Positions 26,624 to 36,324 of a stretch of DNA of 64,000 nt are shown here, piece by piece. The stretch's first letter is position 1, and each line of letters begins with the position of its first letter. Origin of the DNA: Kumtagia sp963820075 (GTDB taxonomy: Bacteria > Pseudomonadota > Alphaproteobacteria > Rhizobiales > Rhizobiaceae); assembly GCA_963820075.1 (NCBI GenBank), contig CAWFYS010000012.1, positions 62,001 through 126,000 of the forward strand. The letters run 5' to 3'. A model generated the notes under the pieces. That model was not told the DNA's origin. It was given only the letters and a program-made list of their open reading frames with translations, and made no database searches. The position numbers were made by a program, and so were the translations under genes.

Positions 26624-27256
26624 ATGGGCCTTCTTGATGTTCTTCTTCCGGGATTTCTCCGCAAGGCGGCGCCGATCCGGTGCGCCGCCGACCTCGCCGA
26701 TTTCATGGATTCGCGCGCCGCGTTCCTGGCTCAGAAGTGCGTTGTCGAATTCTGCCGCGTGCGTGCGGGTGTTTACTGGCAGAAGCTGTTCAGCGAACAG
26801 GAGTTCCAGACAGCGCTCGATCATTCCCGCTGGCAGGCCTACCCGCCGTGCTATGCCATGGTCGCCGAGATGGTCGAGGGCGCGCTGCGCGAAACGGCAG
26901 GCATGCGTCAGCGCGGCCTGCCCGCCGCGCTCGAAAAGCTCGCACGCCGCAGCTTTGCGAAATACCCCGTTCCAGGCGGTTCGTCCGAAAGCTTCTGGGA
27001 GAACGCTGCCGAACTGGTGCGCGAGCGGCTTGCCGTCACCCAGGCAGGGGCTCCGCGGCCGGTGCGGGAGATTCCGGACCCGCTGGCGCGGATGGTCTTC
27101 GAGACGTTGCCGATCCACCCCGACCTGCTGACCAGCGACTATGACTATATCTTCAACTTCCTGAGGATGAACATTTTGCGCGCGCACGAGGATCTGCTGG
27201 AACTGGCTGATCGCCCCGCCATCACGGACGAACTCCTTGGCTCCGCTGGCATTTGA
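26624..27256 (+). CDS. Conserved hypothetical protein, cytoplasmic
   Basis: A 210-residue protein with no signal peptide or clear membrane helix; helical and rich in aromatic residues (KCVVEFCRVRAGVYWQKLFS, FDYIFNFLRMN-type segments near the end). The ATG at 26624 is chosen over one at 26618, because GAGGG (26611-26615) is 8 bases away. I cannot assign a function. It stands alone on the plus strand between the symporter and exonuclease-DUF294 genes, immediately downstream of the 272-bp element. Confidence 0.75.
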   Translation: MGLLDVLLPGFLRKAAPIRCAADLADFMDSRAAFLAQKCVVEFCRVRAGVYWQKLFSEQEFQTALDHSRWQAYPPCYAMVAEMVEGALRETAGMRQRGLPAALEKLARRSFAKYPVPGGSSESFWENAAELVRERLAVTQAGAPRPVREIPDPLARMVFETLPIHPDLLTSDYDYIFNFLRMNILRAHEDLLELADRPAITDELLGSAGI

Positions 27257-27286
27257 GCGGATCGCCGCCGCCGCGTTGTCCTGCCC

Positions 27287-29392
27287 TCAAGCGAACATCA
27301 GGTCCCGCACCAGCCCCGGCACCGACTGAAGGTGCCTGATCAGCATCTTCAACTCGCTTTGCTGCTCGCGTGGGATTGCGGCCGGATCGACGCGATTGGA
27401 GACGGGGATGCCGGCGTAGATGTCGCGAATCTGCTGGCCAAGCAGCAGCCCGATCAGAAACGCATGGCCGGATAGCATCGTCTTCATGTCGCGGTCGCCG
27501 CCGACATCGAGGGCGATCAACCCTTCGAGCCGGTCGCGCGTGCTCAGTGCCCGGATGCCGTGGCGAATTGCCAGAGCGCGCGCCGCCGCAACGATCGGGA
27601 ACAGGCCGTGCATCTTGATATCGAGCCGGCCGTCGTCGAGCTGCAGCCCGCCCAGGAACGTGAACGGGTTGCCCGCCACGATCTGCTCGCCCAGGAGTTT
27701 CGCGAAGACCGGCTCGGCATGGCCGCGTGCATAGGCATGGTCGAAGAGCGCATCGCTCAGCGCCGGGTCGCCGTGCACGGGCTTCAGGTCATAGACGATG
27801 TCGACGTTGAGGAGGTCGTCCGGCCGCGAGCGCCGGACCCATTCCTCGACGCGGTTCTTCCACGTTTCGAGACTGCCGCGGAACGCCGCGTTCCGGGCCA
27901 TGACGCCGCCCTTGCAGTAGGGTACGCCGGCGACGTCGAGAGTATCGGCAAGCTTTTCGCCCAGCGTCCTGAACCAGCGGTCTTCCGCACCATCCGGATC
28001 GCCGCGCGCGAACACGATCGCATTGTCCTGGTCGGGAGCCAGCAGGCTTTCGCCGCGTCCGCCCGAGCCGAGCACCAGCATGGCGTATTGACAGGGCGGC
28101 GCGCCGTGACCTTCCGCTTGCATGGAAAGTTCCCCGAGCACGGCGGCGCGGCGGGTCAGCGCGCGCAATTCCTCGCTGACGATCTCGGCGACGACGCGCG
28201 GGTCGATCGCTTCGGCGAGCAGCGAGCGCACGACGCCGGGCAGTGTTGCCCATGCAGCCGCCAGTCCGGCGGCGTCCGTGGCGTGCTCGATCCGGTCGTC
28301 GAGGTTGATCGCGGCGGTGGCGCGCAGCTTCAGCAGGTCACGCGCCGACAGAACGCCCACCAGCGCGCCGGCATCGTCGCGCACGGCAAGGTGGCGAATC
28401 TTCAGCCGGTCCATGCGCCCGATGGCGCGGTAGGCGAATGCAGCGGCGCGGACGCTGGCGAGCGGCCGCGAGGCGATGGCGCCGGCCGGCAGGTCCAGCG
28501 CAGCCTCGCCGTCGCTGGAAATCCGCCGCATCACGTCGCGTTCGGTGACGATGCCGTAGTCGCCGACCGGTCGGTTCGGTTCTCCAAGATCGGATACCAG
28601 CAAGGAGCTGATCCTGCGCGCGACCATCAGGTCTACGACCTGCCGCACGGTGTGGCCCGAAGTCACCACCACAGGCGGGTGGCTCATGAGGCTGCCGACG
28701 CGGTGCCGGTACGCGTAGGGGTCCACCTGCTGGAAGGCGGGAGCCTGAGGACGCGACACCGGTTCGGTCCAGCCCGCGCGATGGCCGGCTTCGAGATCAC
28801 GCGAAAGGGCAAGGCACGCCAGCTCGGCTTCGCCCAGCGTCCGGACGTTGCGCTTGCGCAATTCCGGAAGCAGCGCGACGAAGACCTCGCCGGCCGCGAT
28901 CGCACCGCCCAGGGCCGTGTGACGGCCGGCAATCTCCACGCCGAGCCAGGCGGCGACCCTGTCCAGCGAATGGTCCGCCAGGTTGGGATTCGCCACGGCC
29001 GCAAGAAGCCGCACGCATAATGCGCGAGGCTTCGTCCAGGGCAAATTGGCTGACCCGCATTCCCGCTCCAGCACCTCCAGGTCGAAGCCGATGGAATGGC
29101 CGACGAGGACACGTGGTCCGACGAATTCCTGGAACTGCGGCCACGCAGCGGTGAAATGGCCGGCAAGCCGGTTGTCGGTGCTGCCGTGTATGCGCGAAGC
29201 CGCGGGTGCGGCGGCCTCGCCGGGATCGACGCCGACGTCGAACCAGTTTTGCCGTTCGATCCTGCCCTGCAGGATGCCTACCGCGCCTATCCGCAGGATA
29301 CGGGCCTTCGTGGCGTCGAGCCCGGTCGTCTCGGTGCCGAGCGCCGCCGCCGCGATTGCAATCAGTGGCGTCGCGCCAGTCGCCGGCTTCAT
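27287..29392 (-). CDS. DnaQ-like exonuclease - CBS pair - DUF294 nucleotidyltransferase-like fusion
   Basis: A 701-residue three-part protein. Residues about 10-190 look like a DEDD 3'-5' exonuclease, although the first motif reads ALGTETTGLDATKARILRIG (T-E-T where D-x-E/T is usual), with LVGHSIGFDLEVL and AGRHTALGGAIAAGEVF following. Residues about 245-370 form two CBS repeats (VGSLMSHPPVVVTSGHTVRQ, IASRPLASVRAAAFAYRAIG). Residues 395-690 are a GlnD-type DUF294 domain (LVLGSGGRGESLLAPDQDNA, LLNVDIVYDLKPVHGD) and its C-terminal partner. ATG 29392 is preferred over 29512. Such proteins commonly accompany ActP/DUF4212 symporters and are thought to sense nucleotides; the exact reaction is unknown. 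Confidence 0.88.
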   Translation of the reverse strand: MKPATGATPLIAIAAAALGTETTGLDATKARILRIGAVGILQGRIERQNWFDVGVDPGEAAAPAASRIHGSTDNRLAGHFTAAWPQFQEFVGPRVLVGHSIGFDLEVLERECGSANLPWTKPRALCVRLLAAVANPNLADHSLDRVAAWLGVEIAGRHTALGGAIAAGEVFVALLPELRKRNVRTLGEAELACLALSRDLEAGHRAGWTEPVSRPQAPAFQQVDPYAYRHRVGSLMSHPPVVVTSGHTVRQVVDLMVARRISSLLVSDLGEPNRPVGDYGIVTERDVMRRISSDGEAALDLPAGAIASRPLASVRAAAFAYRAIGRMDRLKIRHLAVRDDAGALVGVLSARDLLKLRATAAINLDDRIEHATDAAGLAAAWATLPGVVRSLLAEAIDPRVVAEIVSEELRALTRRAAVLGELSMQAEGHGAPPCQYAMLVLGSGGRGESLLAPDQDNAIVFARGDPDGAEDRWFRTLGEKLADTLDVAGVPYCKGGVMARNAAFRGSLETWKNRVEEWVRRSRPDDLLNVDIVYDLKPVHGDPALSDALFDHAYARGHAEPVFAKLLGEQIVAGNPFTFLGGLQLDDGRLDIKMHGLFPIVAAARALAIRHGIRALSTRDRLEGLIALDVGGDRDMKTMLSGHAFLIGLLLGQQIRDIYAGIPVSNRVDPAAIPREQQSELKMLIRHLQSVPGLVRDLMFA

Positions 29393-29530
29393 TCCCGCTC
29401 CTCCGAGTGAATGCCCCGGCCGGATGCTCCGCCGAGCTGCCGAAGCCGGCAATATCGGCCAAATTTCTTCGGCGGCATAGGGCGGCATGCTGCTTCGTAG
29501 TCCGGGCCACACCTACTGCCAGGATGATCG

Positions 29531-29719
29531 ATGGACGAGATCAGGCGGGTCGCTGTGGAGTGCGTCGGGCGCACGGTCATGTTCGGATCGCTCGCGATCG
29601 GATGCACTATGATCGGCTTGTCCTTCAACCGCGTGTCCGCCGTCCGGAGTGGCGCGTTCCTCAAGCTCATGATGGCGCTGGTGCTGATGGGGAAAGCGAT
29701 AACCAGGTTGCAGCCATAA
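29531..29719 (+). CDS. Small membrane protein, unknown
   Basis: 62 residues: a charged N-terminus (MDEIRRVAVECVGRTVMFGS), one or two hydrophobic stretches (SLAIGCTMIGLSF, FLKLMMALVLMGKAIT) and a short tail. An AGGA lies 7-10 bases before the ATG at 29531. It is divergent from the exonuclease-DUF294 gene. The coding pattern looks real but the family is not recognised. Confidence 0.5.
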   Translation: MDEIRRVAVECVGRTVMFGSLAIGCTMIGLSFNRVSAVRSGAFLKLMMALVLMGKAITRLQP

Positions 29720-29818
29720 CGGCGGGTGGTGCTTGGGCTTGACCGCATATGGCCGCCCCCACCCCGCCTCGTAAGGCCCTCAGAGCCGCCGCTGGTGTGG
29801 TTTGGGCAGGTTGGGCCT

Positions 29819-29840
29819 TAAAACAAGCGGCCCAGCCGCC
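29819..29840 (-). terminator. Intrinsic terminator after the 114-residue membrane protein gene
   Basis: Minus strand: GCGGC-TGG-GCCGC starts right at the stop codon and is followed by TTGTTTT. It marks the end of the transcript from the gene at 29840-30184. Confidence 0.6.
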
Positions 29841-30184
29841 TAAAGCCTGTCCGAGCGGCCTCCGATGTCCGCCGTTTGCCCCCGCCCGCCGTTCTCGTCG
29901 CGGTCATAGGCAGGTGGATCGAGCAGGAGCACAGTTGGGCGCTCGGCAAGCTCAGGAAAATGGCTGATAATGTGAGTGCGATTGTCGCTGTCGCGATAGA
30001 CCGAATAAATCAGTCTGCCGACAGCATCCGGCTCTACCGGTCCCCGCCAATTCCTAGTGCGCGCTAACAACCATATCAGCGTCAGAATGAAAGTCGGCGG
30101 GGCGACCAGCCAGAGCGCCTTTATCCAGTCTGCAACCGACTGATACGTGTCGAAGAAATCCTGCCAGAAGCTGTAGTTGTCCAT
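29840..30184 (-). CDS. Hypothetical single-pass membrane protein, divergent from an Xre regulator
   Basis: 114 residues: MDNYSFWQDFFDTYQSVADW, one membrane helix (LWLVAPPTFILTLIWLLART), then a polar domain containing RLIYSVYRDSDNRTHIISHF and LLDPPAYDRDENGG. The start at 30184 is only 93 bp from the Xre start on the other strand. The shared interval carries a perfect 16-bp palindrome, so it is probably controlled by that regulator. It has its own terminator. Function unknown. Confidence 0.6.
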   Translation of the reverse strand: MDNYSFWQDFFDTYQSVADWIKALWLVAPPTFILTLIWLLARTRNWRGPVEPDAVGRLIYSVYRDSDNRTHIISHFPELAERPTVLLLDPPAYDRDENGGRGQTADIGGRSDRL

Positions 30185-30226
30185 CGGCCACCCCGGAATC
30201 GTTGCACGAGGTAAGCACATCGAAAT

Positions 30227-30242
30227 ATGTATTATAATACAT
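30227..30242. promoter_or_regulatory. 16-bp perfect palindrome: candidate Xre operator in a divergent promoter
   Basis: ATGTATTATAATACAT is its own reverse complement. It lies 43-58 bp from the start of the membrane-protein gene and 36-51 bp from the Xre start. It also contains TATAAT, so a bound repressor would cover a -10 element. Confidence 0.7.
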
Positions 30243-30277
30243 GGCAAGGTAGGTCGCATGTCGGCTCCCTCTTGGTC

Positions 30278-30511
30278 ATGGAGATCAAGAAGCGCTTCGG
30301 CTTGGCCGTCAGGGAACATCGTCGGCTATCGAAGGTGTCGCAAGAAGAGCTTGCCATGCGGATCGGTGCCGACCAAGCCTATGTCAGCCGGATAGAGGCC
30401 GGGCAAATGAACGTCACGTTAGAAACGGTAGAGCAGATAGCTTCTGCTCTTCACGTGGACGTGTTCGACTTAATGAAATTCGAGAACGGCGAGCGTGGAG
30501 GAGAGGGATGA
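30278..30511 (+). CDS. Xre-family HTH transcriptional regulator
   Basis: About 77 residues from the ATG at 30278 (an earlier in-frame ATG at 30227 lies inside the palindromic operator and is unlikely). The HTH is plain: FGLAVREHRRLSKVSQEELA, then MRIGADQAYVSRIEAGQMNV and LETVEQIASALHVDVFDLM. It is a stand-alone DNA-binding domain of the type used in small operons and antitoxin-like pairs. It is divergent from the 114-residue membrane protein with the palindrome between them, which predicts autoregulation. Confidence 0.88.
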   Translation: MEIKKRFGLAVREHRRLSKVSQEELAMRIGADQAYVSRIEAGQMNVTLETVEQIASALHVDVFDLMKFENGERGGEG

Positions 30512-30617
30512 AGAAGAGGCTTGAGAGTTTCTCCTCGAACCAAATAATACCAAGGGCCATGAAGGTTGACTGTCTGGTGCGATAGGGCATGCTCTGGCCT
30601 GGCGGCCGCGCCGCGGA

Positions 30618-33178
30618 CTATTGCAGCCGCAGGAGCCGCTCCAGATAGCTGCGCTCCAGTTCGGGGCTGAGCGCGTTGCCGAGGCGTTTGCGAATTGCCT
30701 CCAGAATCTGGCGCGCGCGCTGCACATCGATCTCGTCGGGAACCTTGACGGACAGGCCGTCATCCGGACCGATGGTGCGACGCGGCCGGCCAAGCGGATC
30801 GCGGTCGGCGTTCTGCTGGCGGCCGCCCTCGTCGGCGCCGCCCTGATCGCCTTCCATGGCCTGCTGCATCTGCTGCATCATGTCCTGGGCGCCGCGGCGC
30901 AGGGCCTCAAGCGCGCGCCCCTGCTCGCCGACCGCGCGCCCGCCATCGGCGTCTCCGAGAGCGCCTTCCGCCTCGCCCATCGCCTCGCCGGCCTCGCCAA
31001 AGCCTTCGCCCGGCTGTATGCCCATCCCTTCGAGGCCCTTCATCAGCGCCTCAAGATCGCCCTGGAGCCGGCCCTGGCCCTGCTGAAGCTGCTTCAGCGC
31101 CTCGGCGAATTCCTCGGGAGTCATGCCCTGACCGCCCTGTTTGCCCTGACCCTGCTCGCCTGCTCGCCCTGCTCCTCACGGCCCTCGCCGCGCTGCATCT
31201 GGTCCATGCGGAAGGTTTCGTTCATCATTTCCTGCTGGCGGCGCATGATTTCGCCGAGCCTGTTCATCTGCTCGCGCATCTCGCTCTGCTGGCCGCTCTC
31301 GCCCGGCTGCTGCTGGCGGCGCGCCTGCAGATTGTTCATCATGTCCTGCAATTGCGAAAGCAGTTCCTCGGCCTGCTGCCGGTTGCCCGATTTCGCCAGA
31401 TTCTCGATCTGGTCCATCATGCGCTCGAGGTCGCGCTGGCTGAGTTCCTGGCCGTTCTGGGGCTGCTCCCGCGCCATGTTCGGGTCGCGCGCCGCGCGCT
31501 CGGCGAATTCGCGAAGGAACTCGTTCATCGCCTGACGCAGTTCCTTCATCAGCCGGTCGATTTCCTCGTCGCTGGCGCCATCCCGCAACGCCTGCTTCAG
31601 CGCCTCCTGGGCCTGGCGCAACCGCTTTTCGGCATTCGAAAGGTCGCCGTCCTCGATCTGCAGCGCCATGTTCCACAGATAGTCCGCCGTTTCGCGCAGC
31701 GCTTCATCGGTGCCGGCGAGCTTGAGGCGCGTACGCGCCGCCATGAGCCCGAGATAGTGCGAGGGATTGTCGAACGTGTCCTCCGGCCGCAGCGTGATCG
31801 CGTCGATCATGTCGATCACATGCCGCTTCCTGTTTGCGTCCAGCGAGAAAATCTTGCGCAGCTCGACCACTGCCTTGGCGAGCGGATTGGTAAACGGACG
31901 CTCCGGCAGCACCAGGGTCTTGGTTTCGGTCCTCGCCTCCTGCCCCGCATCGTCCACGGCCGACAAAGTGAGCTTGACCCGGCTCCCGGCCCAGACGTGT
32001 TCGGTCAGGTCGCGCGTCGCCTTCATGGCTATGCTCTTGCCGCCGCGCCGCGGCACGGACAACGGCATCTCCGGCGCGCCGTAAAGCGGATGCGCGTTGG
32101 CCGGCGGCATCTGTTCCAGCGCGAAGTCGGCGGCGGCGGATGCAGCCCCGTAATCGTCCTCGATTTCATAGTGGAGTTCGAAGGCGCCGTTCACCGCGCG
32201 CCTCGGCTCGCCGGAAAAACGGATAACCGGCGGCCTGTCCGGTGTCACGGCAAACTCCCAACGGTCGATCTCCCGCCCGTTGGCCCGCAGCGCGAGAACG
32301 CCATCGGCGGTCAGCTTTCCCGTGAACTGCCGGGGAGCCGAGGCGTCGCCGGCAACTGCGACCGGCTGCGCATCCGGCGCGTCAGCACCGCCCTGACTGA
32401 CCGCGATCTCGATCTCATGCGAAGCACCGGCGGAATCCGTGAAGGAAACCGACTCCGCGCCGGTTCCGCCAGTGATCCGCAGGATGATATCGCTGCCCGA
32501 GGGCACCGTGAAGACCGGCGCCTTCTCGTTGCTTTCGGCGGTCAGGAAGATCGGCGCCTTGCCGGTATAGGCCGGCGGCGTAACCCACGCGTCGATACGC
32601 GGCGGAACCGTTTCGGCGAAGGCCACAGCCTGAAAGGCATCCTCCAGGGAGCCGCCGCGCGGACCGAAGGAGAAGGCGAAGGCGGTGACGACCAGCAGCG
32701 CCGCGACGGCACGCAGGGCAAACGGGTCACGCTGCGGCACGCCCGTGCGCGGCAGGTCGCCGCCGAGGCCGTCCAGCTTCTCGGCCATGCGTTTCTGATG
32801 TTCGCGCCAGAGTGCCTCCGAAAATCCGTCCTGCTTGCCGAGAGGCTTGTCCGTCTGCGCCCGCAGAGGCGTATGCAGGAGCGCATTCGCCGCCTCGATG
32901 CGCCGGTCGATCTCATCGGCCCCCGGCGGCCGGTAGAACCGCAGCAGGGAGAGCGAAGCGAGCGCGGCTACGGCGAAGGCCGCGAGCACGCCGAAACGCA
33001 TTGTATCGGGCACCATGCGAAAGATGCCGAACCAGGACAGGCTGGCAAAAAGGCTGAGCGTTACGAGGAACGGTAGAACCAGCGGCCAGAATCGTTCGAC
33101 CACGATCGCCGCGTGGGTGACCAACCGCGTTCGCGTCAAACGCCTGGAAAAACGCGGCTTTTCGGCAGCTTCCGTCAT
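30618..33178 (-). pseudogene. TIGR02302-family membrane protein split by a frameshift
   Basis: The first frame (33178 to 31121) encodes 685 residues. Two N-terminal membrane helices (FWPLVLPFLVTLSLFASLSW, FGVLAAFAVAALASLSLLRF) come first, then a third near residue 165, a large periplasmic part, and a Q/E/R-rich coiled coil (QQAEELLSQLQDMMNNLQAR). The C-terminal 168 residues (MTPEEFAEALKQLQQGQGRL to LERLLRLQ) are in another frame starting at 31124. Adding one base near 31155 joins GEQ to AGEQGQGKQGGQGMTPEEF. Family members of about 850 residues are continuous, so this is a one-base loss or an error. The stop and ATG overlap as ATGA, so two polypeptides could still be made. Function unknown. 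Confidence 0.8.
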
Positions 33179-33338
33179 CGGCCTTTCCGCTGCGGCCGGG
33201 CGATCCAGCCCGGCTCCCTGAGCGTGAGGATAACGATAAACGCGGCAAAGGCGAGGCGGGTTACATAATCGTGATAAGCGATCCTACTCGGCAGCAGCGT
33301 CCAGCCACGCAGGAACCGAGTCCCGGCCGATCAGATCG

Positions 33339-34565
33339 TCAAAGGTGGATGCGTGGGCGCACCACGTGGAAGCTGTCGCCCTTGACCAGCACTTCCGGCA
33401 CGAGCAGGCGCGAATTGTAGGTTCCGGCCTGCACCGCGCCATAAGCTCCAGCCGTGCCGACCGCGAGCAGATCGCCGGCCGCCAGGCGCGGCAGGTCGCG
33501 CGCTAGCCCGAGATAGTCACCGGTCTCGCAAACCGGGCCGACCACGTCGGCAACCATGCGCGGCGCATCGGTCGGCTTTCGCACGACCGCGAAAATCTCG
33601 TGGAACGCGTCATAGAGCGTCGGCCGGATGAGGTCGTTCATCGCGGCGTCAACAATCACGAAATTGCGGGCGTCGCCTTCCTTCACATAGATGACTTCGG
33701 TGACGAGAATGCCCGCATTGGCGACGATCAGCCGTCCGGGTTCGAAAATGAGCTTCACGCCGAGATGACCCGCGCGGCGTCGGACGATATCGGCATAGGC
33801 GTCCGGGTGCGGCGGCGGATCGTTGTCGGCGCGATAGGGCACGCCGAGCCCGCCGCCGAAATCGATGTGCTCGATGCGGTGGCCATCGGCGCGCAGCGTC
33901 CCAACCAGCTCGGCCAGCAGCGCGAACGCGTCGTCGAAGGGCTGGAGATCGGTGATCTGACTGCCGATATGCATGTCGATGCCCGTAACCCGGACACCCG
34001 GCAGGCTTGCCGCCCGGCCGTAGACGGCGCGGGCTTTCTGCCAGGCAATGCCGAACTTGTTCTCGGCATTGCCGGTCGAGATCTTCTTATGCGTCCTGGC
34101 ATCGACATCGGGATTGATCCGCAGCGATACGGGCGCGACCTTGCCGGCGGCAACCGCGCGCTCGGACAGGAGTTCGAGTTCCGGCTCCGACTCGACGTTG
34201 AAGCAGAGAATGCCGGCGGACAGGGCGAAATCCATTTCGCGGGCGGTCTTGCCGACCCCGGAGAACAGGATCTTGCCGGCCGGAATGCCCGCGGCAAGAG
34301 CGCGGCGCATCTCGCCCTCGGAGACCACGTCGGCGCCGGCGCCGAGGCGCGCCAGCGTGGCGATCACCGCCTGGTTGGAATTCGCCTTCATGGCGTAGCA
34401 GACGAGGGCGTCGAGCCCGGCGAAGGAATTCCGGAACACGTTGAAATGGCGCTCCAATGTGGCGGTCGAGTAGCAGTAGAAGGGCGTGCCGACCGACCGC
34501 GCGATATCAGGAACCGGCACGTCCTCGGCATGCAGCACTCCGCCGCGGAATTCGAAATGATTCAT
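33339..34565 (-). CDS. lysA: Diaminopimelate decarboxylase
   Basis: A 408-residue PLP enzyme for the last step of lysine synthesis. The PLP lysine is K60 in YAMKANSNQ. HIDFGGGLGVPY, IFEPGRLIVANAG and VCETGDYLG give the phosphate-binding and dimer-interface active-site motifs. The ATG at 34565 gives MNHFEFRGGVLHAEDV; residues further upstream in the same frame belong to the lptM gene. The order argH-lptM-lysA-TIGR02302 on one strand is common in Rhizobiales. Confidence 0.96.
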   Translation of the reverse strand: MNHFEFRGGVLHAEDVPVPDIARSVGTPFYCYSTATLERHFNVFRNSFAGLDALVCYAMKANSNQAVIATLARLGAGADVVSEGEMRRALAAGIPAGKILFSGVGKTAREMDFALSAGILCFNVESEPELELLSERAVAAGKVAPVSLRINPDVDARTHKKISTGNAENKFGIAWQKARAVYGRAASLPGVRVTGIDMHIGSQITDLQPFDDAFALLAELVGTLRADGHRIEHIDFGGGLGVPYRADNDPPPHPDAYADIVRRRAGHLGVKLIFEPGRLIVANAGILVTEVIYVKEGDARNFVIVDAAMNDLIRPTLYDAFHEIFAVVRKPTDAPRMVADVVGPVCETGDYLGLARDLPRLAAGDLLAVGTAGAYGAVQAGTYNSRLLVPEVLVKGDSFHVVRPRIHL

Positions 34566-34611
34566 CGGATAGCTTCCACGAGGAGGAATTGCCGCAACAA
34601 CGACCGGGGAC

Positions 34612-34821
34612 CTACTGAATGAGCTTGTCGAGAATGAACGGCTTGTCCGCCACCGGCTTGCGCGGTTCCGGAGGCAAGGGCTCGCCCGCCTTCTCGGCAT
34701 CCTTGCGCGCCTGAACGGCGGCATCGTAGGGCGTGTCGAGCGGCGCTTTTCGTCCGCAGGCAGCCACGGCACCCAGCGCCGCGAGAAGCGCGATCATCGT
34801 CACCATCCGAACCGCGGTCAT
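34612..34821 (-). CDS. lptM: Small lipoprotein LptM-like
   Basis: 69 residues with a lipoprotein signal (MTAVRMVTMIALLAALGAVA) and lipobox ending at C22, followed at once by GRKAPLDTP, the hallmark of LptM. LptM helps assemble the LptD/E lipopolysaccharide translocon. The ATG at 34821 is selected because it gives a proper lipoprotein signal; the earlier one at 34890 does not. It sits 46 bp before lysA. Confidence 0.85.
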   Translation of the reverse strand: MTAVRMVTMIALLAALGAVAACGRKAPLDTPYDAAVQARKDAEKAGEPLPPEPRKPVADKPFILDKLIQ

Positions 34822-34892
34822 CGGGCCATCCATCCAGTCGCGTCGAGGCGATGCTTGTAGCGAAGTTTTCGACGCATTGCATCTCGCCAATT

Positions 34893-36293
34893 TTACGAAC
34901 GCGCCAGGCGTTTGCGCCAGTAGCGCACCTGCCGGCGGACCTCGGCCGGCGCCGTGCCGCCGAAGGATTTGCGGCTCTTCACCGAGCTATCGACCGAGAG
35001 CACGGAGAAGAGATCTTGCGTGATACCTGGATGGAGCGCCTGCAATTCATCGAGCGAAAGCTTCGCCAGCGTCGTCTTCCTGGCATCGGCCAGCGCCACG
35101 GCGCGTCCGGTCACATGGTGCGCTTCACGAAACGGCAGGCCGAGCCTGCGCACCAGCCAGTCGGCGAGGTCCGTCGCCGTCGAATGTCCGGAGCCGGCCG
35201 CCCTCTTCATCGCCTGGGTGTCGATTGTCATATCTCCCACCATGCCGGTCATGGCGGCTAGCATGAGGTCAAGCGTCTCGGCGGCATCGAACACGGACTC
35301 CTTGTCTTCCTGCATGTCCTTGGAATAGGTCAGCGGCAGGCCCTTCATGACGGTGAGCAATGCGATCAGATGGCCGTTGACGCGGCCCGTCTTTGCCCGC
35401 ACCAGTTCGGCGGCGTCGGGGTTCTTCTTCTGCGGCATGATCGAGGAACCCGTCGAAAACGAATCCGACAGCCTCACGAAGCCGAATTGCGGCGTCGACC
35501 AGAGGACGATTTCTTCGGCGAGCCGCGACAGGTGCGTGGCCGTGATCGCGGCGACCGACAGGAACTCCAGGGCGAAATCGCGGTCGGACACACTGTCGAG
35601 GGAGTTGCGCGTCGGCTCGCGGAAGCCGAGCGCCTCAGCCGTCATATGCCGGTCGATCGGAAAACCGGTGCCGGCCAGCGCAGCCGCACCGAGCGGCAAT
35701 TCGTTCATCCGTTCGATCGCGTCGCGGACACGCGAAAGGTCCCGGCCGAACATCTCGACATAGGCCATGCAGTGATGGCCGAAGGTGACAGGCTGCGCCG
35801 ATTGCAGGTGGGTGAAACCCGGCATGACGGTCGACGCATGTTCCTCGGCGCGATTCAGGAAGACGGCGATCAGCCCTTTCAACGCGTCGGCGACGCGAAA
35901 CAGTTCATCCTTTACCCAGAGGCGGAAATCGACCGCGACCTGATCATTGCGCGAACGGGCGGTATGCAGCCGCCCCGCCGCAGGCCCGATCAGTTCGGCC
36001 AGACGCGCCTCGACATTCATGTGAATGTCCTCGAGAGCGGTCGAGAACAAGAAGGCGCCGCTCTCGATCTCTTGCAGAATCGTGTTCAGCCCGTGAGCCA
36101 TTTTCTCTTGATCGGCGGGCGAAATGATGCCCGTTGCGGCGAGCATTTGCGAATGCGCCAATGAGCCGCGAATGTCCTGGGCGTAGAGTTTCCGGTCAAA
36201 GCCGATCGAGGCGTTGATCGCCTCCATGACGGCAGCCGGGCCCGATGCAAAACGACCTCCCCACATTGCATTGCTGGCGTTGTTGTCGCTCAT
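34893..36293 (-). CDS. argH: Argininosuccinate lyase
   Basis: A 466-residue enzyme of arginine synthesis that splits argininosuccinate to arginine and fumarate. It has TARSRNDQVAVDFRLW, PGFTHLQSAQPVTFGHH and the fumarase/lyase signature GSSIMPQKKNPDAAE with the catalytic serine in the mobile loop. The ATG at 36293 (MSDNNASNAMWGGRFASGP) is 31 bp from the divergent tlpA start. Confidence 0.97.
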   Translation of the reverse strand: MSDNNASNAMWGGRFASGPAAVMEAINASIGFDRKLYAQDIRGSLAHSQMLAATGIISPADQEKMAHGLNTILQEIESGAFLFSTALEDIHMNVEARLAELIGPAAGRLHTARSRNDQVAVDFRLWVKDELFRVADALKGLIAVFLNRAEEHASTVMPGFTHLQSAQPVTFGHHCMAYVEMFGRDLSRVRDAIERMNELPLGAAALAGTGFPIDRHMTAEALGFREPTRNSLDSVSDRDFALEFLSVAAITATHLSRLAEEIVLWSTPQFGFVRLSDSFSTGSSIMPQKKNPDAAELVRAKTGRVNGHLIALLTVMKGLPLTYSKDMQEDKESVFDAAETLDLMLAAMTGMVGDMTIDTQAMKRAAGSGHSTATDLADWLVRRLGLPFREAHHVTGRAVALADARKTTLAKLSLDELQALHPGITQDLFSVLSVDSSVKSRKSFGGTAPAEVRRQVRYWRKRLARS

Positions 36294-36324
36294 CGTGTTA
36301 CCCCGGCTGCGGAGATTTCGGAAA

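Noticed and set aside
31352..33076. 574-codon open frame antisense to the TIGR02302 gene
   Set aside because: Low-complexity Arg/His-rich translation without motif; shadow ORF.
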